Numbered from the stretch's first letter, positions 1-6,916 are shown. The stretch is 9,505 nt of DNA from Oscillospiraceae bacterium (GCA_015064195.1 SVSO01000105.1:1-9505), one strand, 5' to 3'. Notes: generated from the letters alone by a model not told the origin. Numbers and translations are program-made.

Positions 1-594
1 GCATGGCTGTGCGCATTCGCCCCGGTTGCCGCTTCTGCCGCCGATGAGCGAGCTTGCAAGGCATTGGCCCGACTGGGACACGCAGATAGCACCGTGGATG
101 AACAGCTCCGTCTCGATGGGCGAGTGTTCGCAGAGCGATGACAGATCGGAGAACGACAGCTCTCTGGCCGCCACCATGCGGGAAAAGCCCAGCTTTGCCA
201 GTTCCTCGGCGGCGGCGATGTTGTGCCCGGCGGCCTGTGTGCTGGCGTGCAGCTCAAGATCGGGGAAATAGCGGTGAATGAGCCGTGCCGCGCCGAGATC
301 GGCGACGATGAGCGCGTCACAGCCGAGGGTATACAGCTCCTCGACGTAGGTGAGCACATCCCGCATTTCCTTTGTGTGAACCAGCGTGTTGAGCGTGATA
401 TTGGTGCGGACATTATGAGCGCGGCATTTATCGATGGCATCGCGCAGAGCATCGCCCGCAAAGTTTTTGGCATTCATGCGCGCATTGAATGCCGAGCCTC
501 CGAAATAGACCGCATCGGCACCTGCCGCAATAGCGGCATCCAGCGCATCCGGCGAGCCGCAGGGGGCAAGCAGCTCAGGTGTATCGATTTTAAT
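1..594 (-). CDS. U32-family protein, RlhA-like (partial, C-terminus outside window)
   Basis: The 198 visible residues match the U32 'peptidase' family, whose studied members are mostly RNA- or ubiquinone-hydroxylating enzymes rather than proteases (RlhA makes 5-hydroxycytidine in 23S rRNA; TrhP modifies tRNA; UbiU/V act in ubiquinone synthesis). Seen directly: the N-terminal PELLAPCGS and GADAVYFGG blocks of the TIM-barrel start (residues about 6-33), HASTQ at 116-120, the U32 signature EXFXXGAXC...GXC at 163-178 (E163, F165, G168, C171, G176, C178), and GGRSGNRGECAQPC at 185-198. The cysteines at 171, 178, 194 and 198 lie where family members bind an iron-sulfur cluster. The RSGNRG stretch favours the RlhA-like branch, but the missing C-terminus prevents a firm choice. 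The frame is closed by TGA at 606-604, and no ATG, GTG or TTG occurs before the conserved PELLAP block. I therefore place the start at ATT 594-592, six bases after GAGGG. It is transcribed divergently from proB. Confidence 0.88.
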   Translation of the reverse strand, partial: MKIDTPELLAPCGSPDALDAAIAAGADAVYFGGSAFNARMNAKNFAGDALRDAIDKCRAHNVRTNITLNTLVHTKEMRDVLTYVEELYTLGCDALIVADLGAARLIHRYFPDLELHASTQAAGHNIAAAEELAKLGFSRMVAARELSFSDLSSLCEHSPIETELFIHGAICVSQSGQCLASSLIGGRSGNRGECAQPC

Positions 595-600
595 GTCAAT

Positions 601-605
601 CCCTC
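601..605 (-). promoter_or_regulatory. Shine-Dalgarno site supporting an AUU start
   Basis: On the minus strand GAGGG lies exactly six bases before ATT 594-592, which would give the N-terminus M-K-I-D-T-P-E-L-L-A-P, the usual length for U32 proteins. The only ATG nearby (609-607) is in another frame and meets TGA after three codons. This site is the main reason for choosing the non-standard start. Confidence 0.55.
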
Positions 606-617
606 ATTTTTTTGCAA

Positions 618-648
618 ATAATAGATTAAATTTCAATTTGGTATTGAA
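618..648 (-). promoter_or_regulatory. possible leftward promoter for the U32 gene
   Basis: Reading leftward, TTCAAT (648-643) and TATTAT (623-618) are separated by 19 bases and lie just ahead of the U32 ribosome binding site. The -10 box fits sigma-A reasonably but the -35 and the spacing are poor. The predicted leader would be very short. The -35 would overlap the -35 of the rightward proB promoter, so the two could compete for polymerase. This is a weak call; an A+T-rich background makes such matches common. Confidence 0.25.
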
Positions 649-672
649 TTTTTTTCCGATTCAAGTTATAAT
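644..672 (+). promoter_or_regulatory. sigma-A-type promoter for the proB operon
   Basis: TTGAAT (644-649) and a perfect TATAAT (667-672) are separated by exactly 17 bases, the ideal sigma-A layout. Transcription would start near 679, leaving a leader of about 139 bases before proB. The spacer holds TTTCCGATT (653-661), a motif that recurs in the leader and, inverted, just downstream of the -10 box, so a regulator may bind here (inference). Confidence 0.7.
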
Positions 673-683
673 ATAAAGTGGGC

Positions 684-714
684 TTGTATCGGAAGGTATT
701 ACATATATTATAAT
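684..714 (+). promoter_or_regulatory. possible second, weaker promoter for proB
   Basis: A second TATAAT (709-714) sits in an exact copy of the 12-mer TTATAATATAAA (666-677 and 708-719, 42 bases apart). Its best upstream partner is TTGTAT (684-689) at 19 bases, which is a poor -35. If used, the transcript would start near 721, right at the foot of the 723-746 hairpin. The duplication may simply reflect low-complexity A+T-rich sequence. Confidence 0.3.
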
Positions 715-722
715 ATAAAAAC

Positions 723-746
723 TGCGTTTTGCAAATAGCAAACGCA
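723..746. other. hairpin in proB leader; terminator-like on the minus strand
   Basis: TGCGTTT-T-GC (723-732) pairs with GCAAACGCA (738-746) around the loop AAATA, giving nine base pairs with one bulged T730. On the plus strand it is not followed by a T-run, so it is not a terminator for the proB transcript. Read on the minus strand it is followed after one base by TTTTT (complement of A717-721), which is the form of an intrinsic terminator and could stop antisense transcription coming back through proB towards the U32 gene. A mRNA-stabilising role at the 5' end is the alternative. Confidence 0.45.
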
Positions 747-817
747 AAATGTTAAAAAAATGTTCATTCACTTTCCGATTACAGCCGGTATTCTATCAAT
801 ATGGAGAAGCAAAACAA

Positions 818-1609
818 ATGAGTGTACTTCAAAATAATGCGCGGATTGTGGTCAAGATCGGCTCGAACACCCTGACGCATATGACCGGAAATCTGGATCT
901 GCGGCGCATGGAGCTTCTTGTGCGCATTCTGTCGGATTTCAAGAATGCGGGACATGAGGTGGTGCTGGTCAGCTCCGGTGCGGTTGCGGCGGGAATCTCC
1001 CGGCTGGGACTCGGCCGCCGTCCGGAAAGTCTGGAGGAAAAGCAGGCATTGGCTGCCATCGGTCAGGCCGGTCTGATGCAGGTATACGAGCAGTTTTTTG
1101 CCGCATACGGTCACACCGTGGGGCAGATGCTCATGACCAAGGACATCATCGACAATCCCATTCGCCGGAATATGGCGGAAAACACCTTCCGCGAGCTTCT
1201 GAAGCTGGGATGTGTGCCCATTGTCAACGAAAACGACCCCGTCTCCACGGAGGAGCTGCAGTTCGGCGGCAACGATACACTGTCCGCTTATGTTGCGCTG
1301 GTCTGCGGGGCGGATATCCTTATCAATATGTCGGATATCGATGGCCTCTATGACAGCGATCCCCGGAAAAACTCCGATGCGAAGCTGATCTCCCGCGTGG
1401 ATGAGATCAACGATACCATCCTTTCCTATGCAGGCGGTGCGGGTACGGATCGCGGCACCGGCGGTATGATCACCAAGATCAAGGCCGCGCAGATCGTGAC
1501 GGAAGCCGGCATTCCCATGCTCATTGTCAACGGAAAAAATCCCGAAGTGCTCTATCGCATCAGCGACGGCGAGCACGTGGGTACATACTTTGCATCTGCG
1601 AAAAAATGA
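818..1609 (+). CDS. proB: glutamate 5-kinase (ProB), short form without PUA domain
   Basis: ProB phosphorylates L-glutamate on the gamma carboxyl with ATP, the first and feedback-controlled step of proline synthesis in the cytoplasm. The 263-residue protein shows the amino-acid-kinase fold motifs in order: VVKIGSNTL (11-19, phosphate-binding Lys), VSSGAVAAG (51-59), PIVNENDPVS (134-143), FGGNDTLSA (149-157), SDIDGLYDSDP (172-182) and GTGGMITKI (213-221). It ends after the kinase domain, so it lacks the C-terminal PUA domain of the E. coli enzyme (about 367 residues); such short forms are known. The start at 818 follows GGAGAAG (803-809) by eight bases. An in-frame ATG at 749 would add 23 residues that do not look like the family and has no ribosome binding site. 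The usual partner proA (glutamate-5-semialdehyde dehydrogenase) does not follow it. It is first in the seven-gene operon. Confidence 0.95.
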   Translation: MSVLQNNARIVVKIGSNTLTHMTGNLDLRRMELLVRILSDFKNAGHEVVLVSSGAVAAGISRLGLGRRPESLEEKQALAAIGQAGLMQVYEQFFAAYGHTVGQMLMTKDIIDNPIRRNMAENTFRELLKLGCVPIVNENDPVSTEELQFGGNDTLSAYVALVCGADILINMSDIDGLYDSDPRKNSDAKLISRVDEINDTILSYAGGAGTDRGTGGMITKIKAAQIVTEAGIPMLIVNGKNPEVLYRISDGEHVGTYFASAKK

Positions 1610-1613
1610 CCAC

Positions 1614-2465
1614 ATGAAAAACATCAAAAAGACAGTACAGGAATATGCCCTCTGCGTGATCGGTGCGCTGTTCGTTTCACTGGGCGTCTATTTCTTTAAA
1701 TTTCCCAACAATTTCTCCACCGGCGGTGTCAGCGGTATCTCTGTCATCCTCGGCAACTATTTCGGCATTTCCAGTGCAAGTACCATTGCCACCGTCATCA
1801 ACGCGCTCATGCTCGTGCTGGGCTTTCTTCTTGTGGGACGGGACTGCGGACTCAAGACCGTGGTGGGATCGGCCACCCTTTCCGGCGCGCTCATGCTGTT
1901 TGAGTGGCTCATTCCCCTGGATGCGCCGCTGACGAGCCAGCCGCTTCTTGAGCTGGTGTTCGCCATCGCCCTTCCGGCGGTCGGCTCGGCCATCCTGTTC
2001 AACTGTGACGGCAGTACCGGCGGCACGGATATCATCGCGATGATCCTCCGAAAATATTCCCGCATGAACATTGGAACGGCACTTATGATCAGCGATGCCG
2101 GCATCACTGCGCTGGCATTCCTGTTCGGTGTGGAAACGGGACTGTTCTCCGTCCTCGGCATGATCATGAAGACCATGTTCATCGACACGGTGATCGACAG
2201 CATCCATATGAGCAAATGCTTCTCCATCATCACCGATCACCCGGAGGAGATCACGGATTTCATTACCAAGGAGATCAAGCGCAGCTGTACGGTGCTTGAG
2301 GGTGTCGGCGGCTTCACCCACTCCCGCAGATACATGATCAGTGCCGCCATGAACCGGTATCAGGCACTCCGCCTGCAGCGTTGGCTCAAGGAGCATTACC
2401 CCACGACTTTTATGATGATTACCAATTCCAGCGAGGTTATCGGTAAGGGCTTCCGGGGCTTGTAA
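1614..2465 (+). CDS. YitT-family membrane protein with DUF2179 domain
   Basis: The 283-residue protein has about five or six hydrophobic helices in the N-terminal two thirds (roughly residues 11-30, 36-52, 58-78, 84-104, 110-136 and 155-180). These are followed by a soluble C-terminal domain from about 205 that matches DUF2179, ending in the typical block MMITNSSEVIGKGFRG. The N-terminal half carries the YitT pattern with FPNNFSTGGVSGIS (34-47), and DGSTGGTDIIA near 136-146 repeats the same STGG-type turn, suggesting an internal duplication of the membrane unit. The family is widespread in Firmicutes, sits in the cytoplasmic membrane and has no settled function; transport has been proposed. 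The start at 1614 is four bases after the proB stop with no clear Shine-Dalgarno, consistent with translational coupling. An in-frame ATG at 1524 lies inside proB and is unlikely. Confidence 0.9.
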   Translation: MKNIKKTVQEYALCVIGALFVSLGVYFFKFPNNFSTGGVSGISVILGNYFGISSASTIATVINALMLVLGFLLVGRDCGLKTVVGSATLSGALMLFEWLIPLDAPLTSQPLLELVFAIALPAVGSAILFNCDGSTGGTDIIAMILRKYSRMNIGTALMISDAGITALAFLFGVETGLFSVLGMIMKTMFIDTVIDSIHMSKCFSIITDHPEEITDFITKEIKRSCTVLEGVGGFTHSRRYMISAAMNRYQALRLQRWLKEHYPTTFMMITNSSEVIGKGFRGL

Positions 2466-2485
2466 ATCAAAAAAGGATGTGACAT

Positions 2486-4543
2486 ATGGCTCTGACATTT
2501 GATACCGATGTGCGGTATCTGCCGGGCGTCGGCGAAGCACGGGCCGCGGCACTTGCAAAGCTTGGCATCGAAACTGTGGGGGCATTGCTGTATCATTTCC
2601 CGCGGGGCTACGAATTCCGCGGCAATGAGAAGCCGCTGGCGGATGCTGTCCCGGGCGAAACGGCGTCCTTTATCCTCACCGCCGCCTCCGATGTGCAGAA
2701 CACCATGATCCGCCGGGGAATGACCATCAGCAAGCTGAAAGCCTTCGACGAATCGGGCAGCTGCGAGATATTATACTTCAATCAGCCTTTTGTGAAGGAT
2801 TCCATCATCAAGGGCGGCGAGTACCGGTTCTACGGCAAGCTGACGAGGGATAAGGGCAAAAATATTCTGAATTCACCGGTGGTCGAACCGGTCATCGAAG
2901 GCGTGGAGCTTCCGGCGCTGGTGGCAGTCTATCCGCTGACGGCGGGCATCACGCAAAAACTGCTGGCAAAGCTTGTGGGCCGCGCACTGGAGGAGATCGA
3001 CAGCATTCCGGAGATCCTCTCCGATGAAATACGCGAGCAGAACAATCTTTGTACCATTTCCGAAGCCATCCGGGGCATCCATGCACCGGAGAATTTCGAG
3101 GTGCTGGAGATCGCCAAGCGCCGGCTTATCTTCGAGGAGCTGTACCGGTTTGCACTGGGAAGCGGCAAAAAGCCGGAGAAATCCTGCACCGCGCCTGCAC
3201 TGACAGACGGCGACATCACGCCCCTCACGACAAAGCTCCCCTATGCGCTCACCGGTGCCCAGACCCGTGCCATCTCGCAGATCGCGGAGGATCTGGCCTC
3301 CGGAAAGCCCATGCGCAGACTGGTGTCCGGCGATGTGGGAAGCGGCAAGACCATCGTCGCGGCATCGGCGGCGTATATCGCCATGAAAAACGGCGTGCAG
3401 TGCGCACTGATGGCACCGACGGAGATTCTGGCGGTACAGCATTACAATGAGCTTGCACCGCTGCTCAAACAGCTCGGCATCTCCTGTGGCCTGCTCACTG
3501 GCTCGGTTAAGGGCGCGGCGAGAAAAGCACTGCTCGCGGCTCTTGCAGACGGCTCCATGGGGCTTGTGGTGGGCACTCATGCGCTCATCACCGAGGATGT
3601 GCAGTTTGCGAAGCTGGGGCTTGTCATCTGCGATGAACAGCATCGCTTTGGTGTCGGTCAGCGGGAAGCTCTCCTCCGCAAAGGCGGCGGCGATTCCTGT
3701 CATCAGCTGACCATGAGCGCAACTCCCATCCCGCGCACGCTGGCACTGTTTTTGTACGGTGATTTAGATATGTCGGTGCTGGATGAGCTTCCGCCCGGCA
3801 GACAGCGGGTGGAGACCTTCGTGGTCAATGAGGGCTACCGGGAGCGGCTCAACGGCTTCATCCGCAAACAGCACGCGGAGGGGCATCAGACGTATGTGGT
3901 ATGCCCGTCCGTGGAGGAAGCGGAGAGCGGTGAGGTGACGCAGGAGGATATCCGTCTGTTCGATTTCGGCTATGATGTGGAAGAGATCATGCGCCCCAAG
4001 TCTCCGCCCAAGGCGGCGACGGTGTGGGCAGAGACGCTTTCCGAGGCCCTTCCGGAGCTTCGCATCGGATGCGTTCACGGCAAAATGAAGCCGGCGGACA
4101 AGGATGATGTGATGCGGCGTTTTGCCGCGGGAGAGCTTGATGTGCTGGTGTCCACCACGGTCATCGAGGTGGGCGTGAATGTTCCCAATGCCACGCTGAT
4201 GATCGTGGAGAATGCGGAGCGGTTCGGACTCTCCCAGCTCCATCAGCTGCGCGGACGTGTGGGACGCGGCGCGGCGAAATCCTACTGCATTTTAGTGTCG
4301 GATTCCAAGTCCGGCAGTCGTGCGGCGGATCGGCTTGAAGTGATGCGCACCACCTTCGACGGCTTCAAGATCGCGGAGTTTGACCTTGGCGAGCGAGGCC
4401 CGGGAGATTTTCTGCGGAGTGGGGACGAGGATGTGCGCCAGCATGGTGAGCTTCGGTTCCGGCTGGCCAATTTGTGTGAAAATATGGAGCTGTTTGAAGC
4501 TGCGGTGGCGGCGGCAAAGCAGCAGGAAATTGCAAGAATTTAA
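2486..4543 (+). CDS. recG: ATP-dependent DNA helicase RecG
   Basis: RecG is a superfamily 2 double-stranded DNA translocase that reverses stalled replication forks and branch-migrates Holliday junctions. The 685-residue protein (E. coli 693) starts with the YLPGVGEARAAALAKLGI helical block, followed by the OB-fold wedge domain (about 55-150). The motor motifs are complete: Walker A SGDVGSGKT (281-289), APTEILAVQH (310-319), DEQHRFG (383-389), SATPIPRT (411-418), VHGKMKPADK (530-539), STTVIEVGVNVPNA (556-569) and QLHQLRGRVGRG (584-595). Two departures from the usual form are visible: an acidic insertion of roughly 28 residues at about 481-508 in the second motor domain, and about five extra residues in the loop after RGPGDF (637-642), where the family normally reads close to GTRQ-x-G and here reads SGDEDVRQHG. 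The C-terminal tail is short. It starts at ATG 2486 behind AAAGGATGTG and lies 20 bases after the YitT gene. Confidence 0.96.
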   Translation: MALTFDTDVRYLPGVGEARAAALAKLGIETVGALLYHFPRGYEFRGNEKPLADAVPGETASFILTAASDVQNTMIRRGMTISKLKAFDESGSCEILYFNQPFVKDSIIKGGEYRFYGKLTRDKGKNILNSPVVEPVIEGVELPALVAVYPLTAGITQKLLAKLVGRALEEIDSIPEILSDEIREQNNLCTISEAIRGIHAPENFEVLEIAKRRLIFEELYRFALGSGKKPEKSCTAPALTDGDITPLTTKLPYALTGAQTRAISQIAEDLASGKPMRRLVSGDVGSGKTIVAASAAYIAMKNGVQCALMAPTEILAVQHYNELAPLLKQLGISCGLLTGSVKGAARKALLAALADGSMGLVVGTHALITEDVQFAKLGLVICDEQHRFGVGQREALLRKGGGDSCHQLTMSATPIPRTLALFLYGDLDMSVLDELPPGRQRVETFVVNEGYRERLNGFIRKQHAEGHQTYVVCPSVEEAESGEVTQEDIRLFDFGYDVEEIMRPKSPPKAATVWAETLSEALPELRIGCVHGKMKPADKDDVMRRFAAGELDVLVSTTVIEVGVNVPNATLMIVENAERFGLSQLHQLRGRVGRGAAKSYCILVSDSKSGSRAADRLEVMRTTFDGFKIAEFDLGERGPGDFLRSGDEDVRQHGELRFRLANLCENMELFEAAVAAAKQQEIARI

Positions 4544-4561
4544 TTTTATGAGGTGAATATT

Positions 4562-5668
4562 ATGGATATCCTTTCGCGCTTATTAAACAACATTGAGAAC
4601 TTCGTTCTCGACTTTTTGACCGTGGACATCTGGCGCATTCTGCTGTGCCTTCTGATTATTGTTATTGGACTGCTTATTAAGGGCTTTATCAGCAAATGCG
4701 TATTCAGACTCATCGAAAAAAAGACAGCAAAGGACGATGGCACAGGCTCCGTCGCTTCAGATGTGATTGCTATCATCGATCGCCCCATCCGCCTCGCTGT
4801 CATGACGCTTGCTATCAAGCTTGGTGCGACAGTGCTGCATCTCTCTGGCGGCTTCGCCACCATTGTTGCAAATACAGTATCGACACTTCTGCTCTTTGCG
4901 GTATTCTGGATGCTTTATAATGCGGCAGGGCATTTGAAGACCGTGCTGGGGCGTCTTGCCTCCAAAACAGAGACGCATATGGATGATATTGCCATCAGCT
5001 ACATTACCTATGCGGCAAAGGCGGTTGTCATCGTTTTCGGGGTGATTACCATCCTGCAGAACTGGGTTGGTGATATTTCCAGCCTTATCGCCGGACTGTC
5101 CATCGGCAGCCTTGCATTTGCACTGGCGGCTCAGGACATCGCGGCCAATATCTTCGGCAGTATTACTGTCATGCTCGACCATCCTTTCGAGATTGGCGAA
5201 TACATTGAAGTGGATGGTGTTGCCGGAACGGTGGAAAAGATGGGGCTTCGTTCCACTCGCATCCGCACACTCGATCAGGCGCTGATTATCATTCCGAATA
5301 AGACGCTCAGCTCCGCTAACATCACCAACTGGACAAAAATTGACCGCCGCCGTGTTGTTTTTGAAATCGGCGTGACCTATTCCACAACACGCGCGCAGCT
5401 TGAGGAGCTTATCCGCCGCATCACCGAAATGTTGGAGAATCGTGATGATATCCGGAGAGACGGCATTATGGTTGGCTTCGCGGATTTCGGAGACAGCGCA
5501 CTGACGGTCTCCATCCGTTTCTATACGCTGACCGGTTCGCCTGCAGATGAGGCGATTATGCGCGGCAAAGTAAACTTTGCTGTCATGGATATCGTAGAGG
5601 AAATGGGATTGTCCTTCGCATTCCCGTCCCACAGCGTATACATTGAATCTGCGCCGAAAAGCGAGTGA
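4562..5668 (+). CDS. MscS-family small-conductance mechanosensitive channel
   Basis: The 368-residue protein should form a heptameric cytoplasmic-membrane channel that opens under membrane tension and releases solutes after osmotic downshock. Hydrophobic segments lie at about 24-44, 77-93, 100-122 and 148-167. The pore-lining helix follows (about 171-199) with the Gly/Ala-rich pattern GLSIGSLAFALAAQDIAANIFG. Next come the beta domain opening DHPFEIGEYIEVDGVAGTVEKMGLRSTRIRT, given here only as a landmark at 206-236, the IIPNKTLS turn (243-250), and the mixed alpha/beta C-terminal domain ending in FPSHSVYIE (354-362). It has more helices than E. coli MscS (286 residues, three helices), so it resembles the larger paralogues such as YnaI or YbdG. 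ATG 4562 is chosen because GAGGTG (4550-4555) ends six bases before it; an in-frame GTG at 4553 lies within that site. By eye it is less GC-rich at third positions than its neighbours, with many ATT codons. Confidence 0.93.
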   Translation: MDILSRLLNNIENFVLDFLTVDIWRILLCLLIIVIGLLIKGFISKCVFRLIEKKTAKDDGTGSVASDVIAIIDRPIRLAVMTLAIKLGATVLHLSGGFATIVANTVSTLLLFAVFWMLYNAAGHLKTVLGRLASKTETHMDDIAISYITYAAKAVVIVFGVITILQNWVGDISSLIAGLSIGSLAFALAAQDIAANIFGSITVMLDHPFEIGEYIEVDGVAGTVEKMGLRSTRIRTLDQALIIIPNKTLSSANITNWTKIDRRRVVFEIGVTYSTTRAQLEELIRRITEMLENRDDIRRDGIMVGFADFGDSALTVSIRFYTLTGSPADEAIMRGKVNFAVMDIVEEMGLSFAFPSHSVYIESAPKSE

Positions 5669-5674
5669 TGCTGT

Positions 5675-6916
5675 ATGAACAGACCACTTGCCGATAAGGT
5701 AAGACCGCGCAGCTTCGACGATATGGTGGGGCAGGATCAGCTTGTGGGGAAAAACGGCGTGCTTCGCCGCATGGTGGAGTCGGGGCACATCACGAATATG
5801 ATCTTCTTCGGCCCGCCCGGTACCGGCAAGACCACAGCGGCCAACATCGTGGCGGAGCAGTCCGGCATGACGCTCCGGCGGCTCAATGCCACCACCGCCA
5901 GCCTTGCGGACGTGAAGGAAGTCATCGAGGAGACCGGCACGCTGATGGGAAGCGGCGGGATTTTACTGTATCTTGATGAGATCCAGTATTTCAACAAAAA
6001 ACAACAGCAGTCGCTGCTGGAATACATTGAGGACGGCCGCATCACGCTCATCGCCTCCACCACGGAAAATCCCTATTATTATGTGTACAACGCCATCATT
6101 TCCCGGTCGGCGGTGTTTGAATTCCGTCCCGTGACCCATGATGAGATCAAGCGCGCGCTTTCCCGGACGCTGGATGCGCTCAATCGGGAGGAAGATCTCG
6201 ACATCAAATGCGGCGGGGAAGCGCTGGATATGCTGGCCGGATGCGGTGCGGGGGATGTGAGACGGAGCATCGGGCTTCTTGAGAATTCCTTCTATCTTGC
6301 CGAAGCCTCCGGCGGGGAGATCACGACCGAGCTGATTTCCAGCATCACGCCGAAGATTGTGGGAAGCTTTGACCGGGCGGGTGACGTGCATTACGATCTG
6401 CTGTCCTGCCTGCAGAAATCCATCCGCGGCTCAGATCCGGATGCGGCGGCGTTTTATCTGGCGAAATTATTGGAGGGCGGCGATCTCATTTCCGCCTGCC
6501 GACGGCTTCAGGTCATTGCCAGCGAGGACATCGGCCTTGCCTATCCCATGGCGGCGGTCATTACGCGGGCCTGTGTGGAGAGTGCCAGAGAGCTGGGACT
6601 TCCCGAGGGACGCATTCCTCTCGTCAATGCGGCGGTCATGCTGGCAACCGCGCCGAAATCCAACACGGCGTACCAAGCATTGGCGGCGGCGAGCGCGGAC
6701 ATTGCGGCAGGGCGCGGACAGGATGTGCCGAAGCATCTGCGCAGTCCGAATTTTGTGGGCTACAAATATCCCCATGATTTTGAAAACCACTGGGTGGCAC
6801 AGCAGTATCTGCCCGACGATTTGAAAAATGCCCGGTATTACGAATACGGCGCCAACAAGAATGAGCAGGCGGCGAAGCAGTATTGGGATAAGATCAAGAA
6901 TACACAGAACAGATAA
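5675..6916 (+). CDS. rarA: replication-associated recombination protein RarA/MgsA (AAA+ ATPase)
   Basis: RarA (MgsA in E. coli, Mgs1/WRNIP1 in eukaryotes) is a clamp-loader-like AAA+ ATPase acting at stalled replication forks. The 413-residue length suits the family. It opens with PLADKVRPRSFDDMVGQDQLVG (landmark at 4-25) as usual, then Walker A GPPGTGKT (46-53), Walker B LLYLDEI (97-103), sensor 1 STTENP (128-133) and the SRS arginine (143-145). The C-terminal half holds the oligomerisation domain with AFYLAKLLEGGD, ASEDIGLAYP and the closing PHDF-x-NHWVAQQYLPDDL block (family: QQYLP). Unusually, the family's DEIHRFN is DEIQYFN here and the sensor 1 flank is YYYVYNAIISRS, which may mark a Clostridia subgroup. 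It starts six bases after the mscS stop with only a weak Shine-Dalgarno, suggesting coupling. Confidence 0.95.
   Translation: MNRPLADKVRPRSFDDMVGQDQLVGKNGVLRRMVESGHITNMIFFGPPGTGKTTAANIVAEQSGMTLRRLNATTASLADVKEVIEETGTLMGSGGILLYLDEIQYFNKKQQQSLLEYIEDGRITLIASTTENPYYYVYNAIISRSAVFEFRPVTHDEIKRALSRTLDALNREEDLDIKCGGEALDMLAGCGAGDVRRSIGLLENSFYLAEASGGEITTELISSITPKIVGSFDRAGDVHYDLLSCLQKSIRGSDPDAAAFYLAKLLEGGDLISACRRLQVIASEDIGLAYPMAAVITRACVESARELGLPEGRIPLVNAAVMLATAPKSNTAYQALAAASADIAAGRGQDVPKHLRSPNFVGYKYPHDFENHWVAQQYLPDDLKNARYYEYGANKNEQAAKQYWDKIKNTQNR

Noticed and set aside
591..609. Frameshifted U32 gene starting at ATG 609-607
   Set aside because: That frame ends at TGA after three codons. A lost base is possible, but the AUU with GAGGG spacing explains the sequence without assuming an error; kept as an alternative in the findings.
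26..621. Plus-strand open frames at 26-271 and 223-621
   Set aside because: They lie opposite the clear U32 gene and have no family resemblance.
749..817. N-terminal extension of ProB starting at ATG 749
   Set aside because: No Shine-Dalgarno precedes it, the 23 extra residues do not resemble ProB, and ATG 818 has GGAGAAG at a good distance.
680..817. T-box or known riboswitch in the proB leader
   Set aside because: I find no T-box sequence (no TGG-pairing bulge or terminator/antiterminator pair) and no known riboswitch core; only the hairpin and repeats already listed.
1524..1613. YitT start at ATG 1524 inside proB
   Set aside because: It would overlap 86 bases of proB in another frame and add residues without membrane character; ATG 1614 gives the family's usual start.
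779..1627. Long minus-strand open frame of 282 codons opposite proB
   Set aside because: It mirrors the codon pattern of proB, is rich in His, Arg and Gln as shadow frames of GC-rich genes are, and shows no family motif.
4553..4561. GTG start at 4553 for the MscS gene
   Set aside because: The GTG is part of the GAGGTG ribosome binding site that serves ATG 4562.
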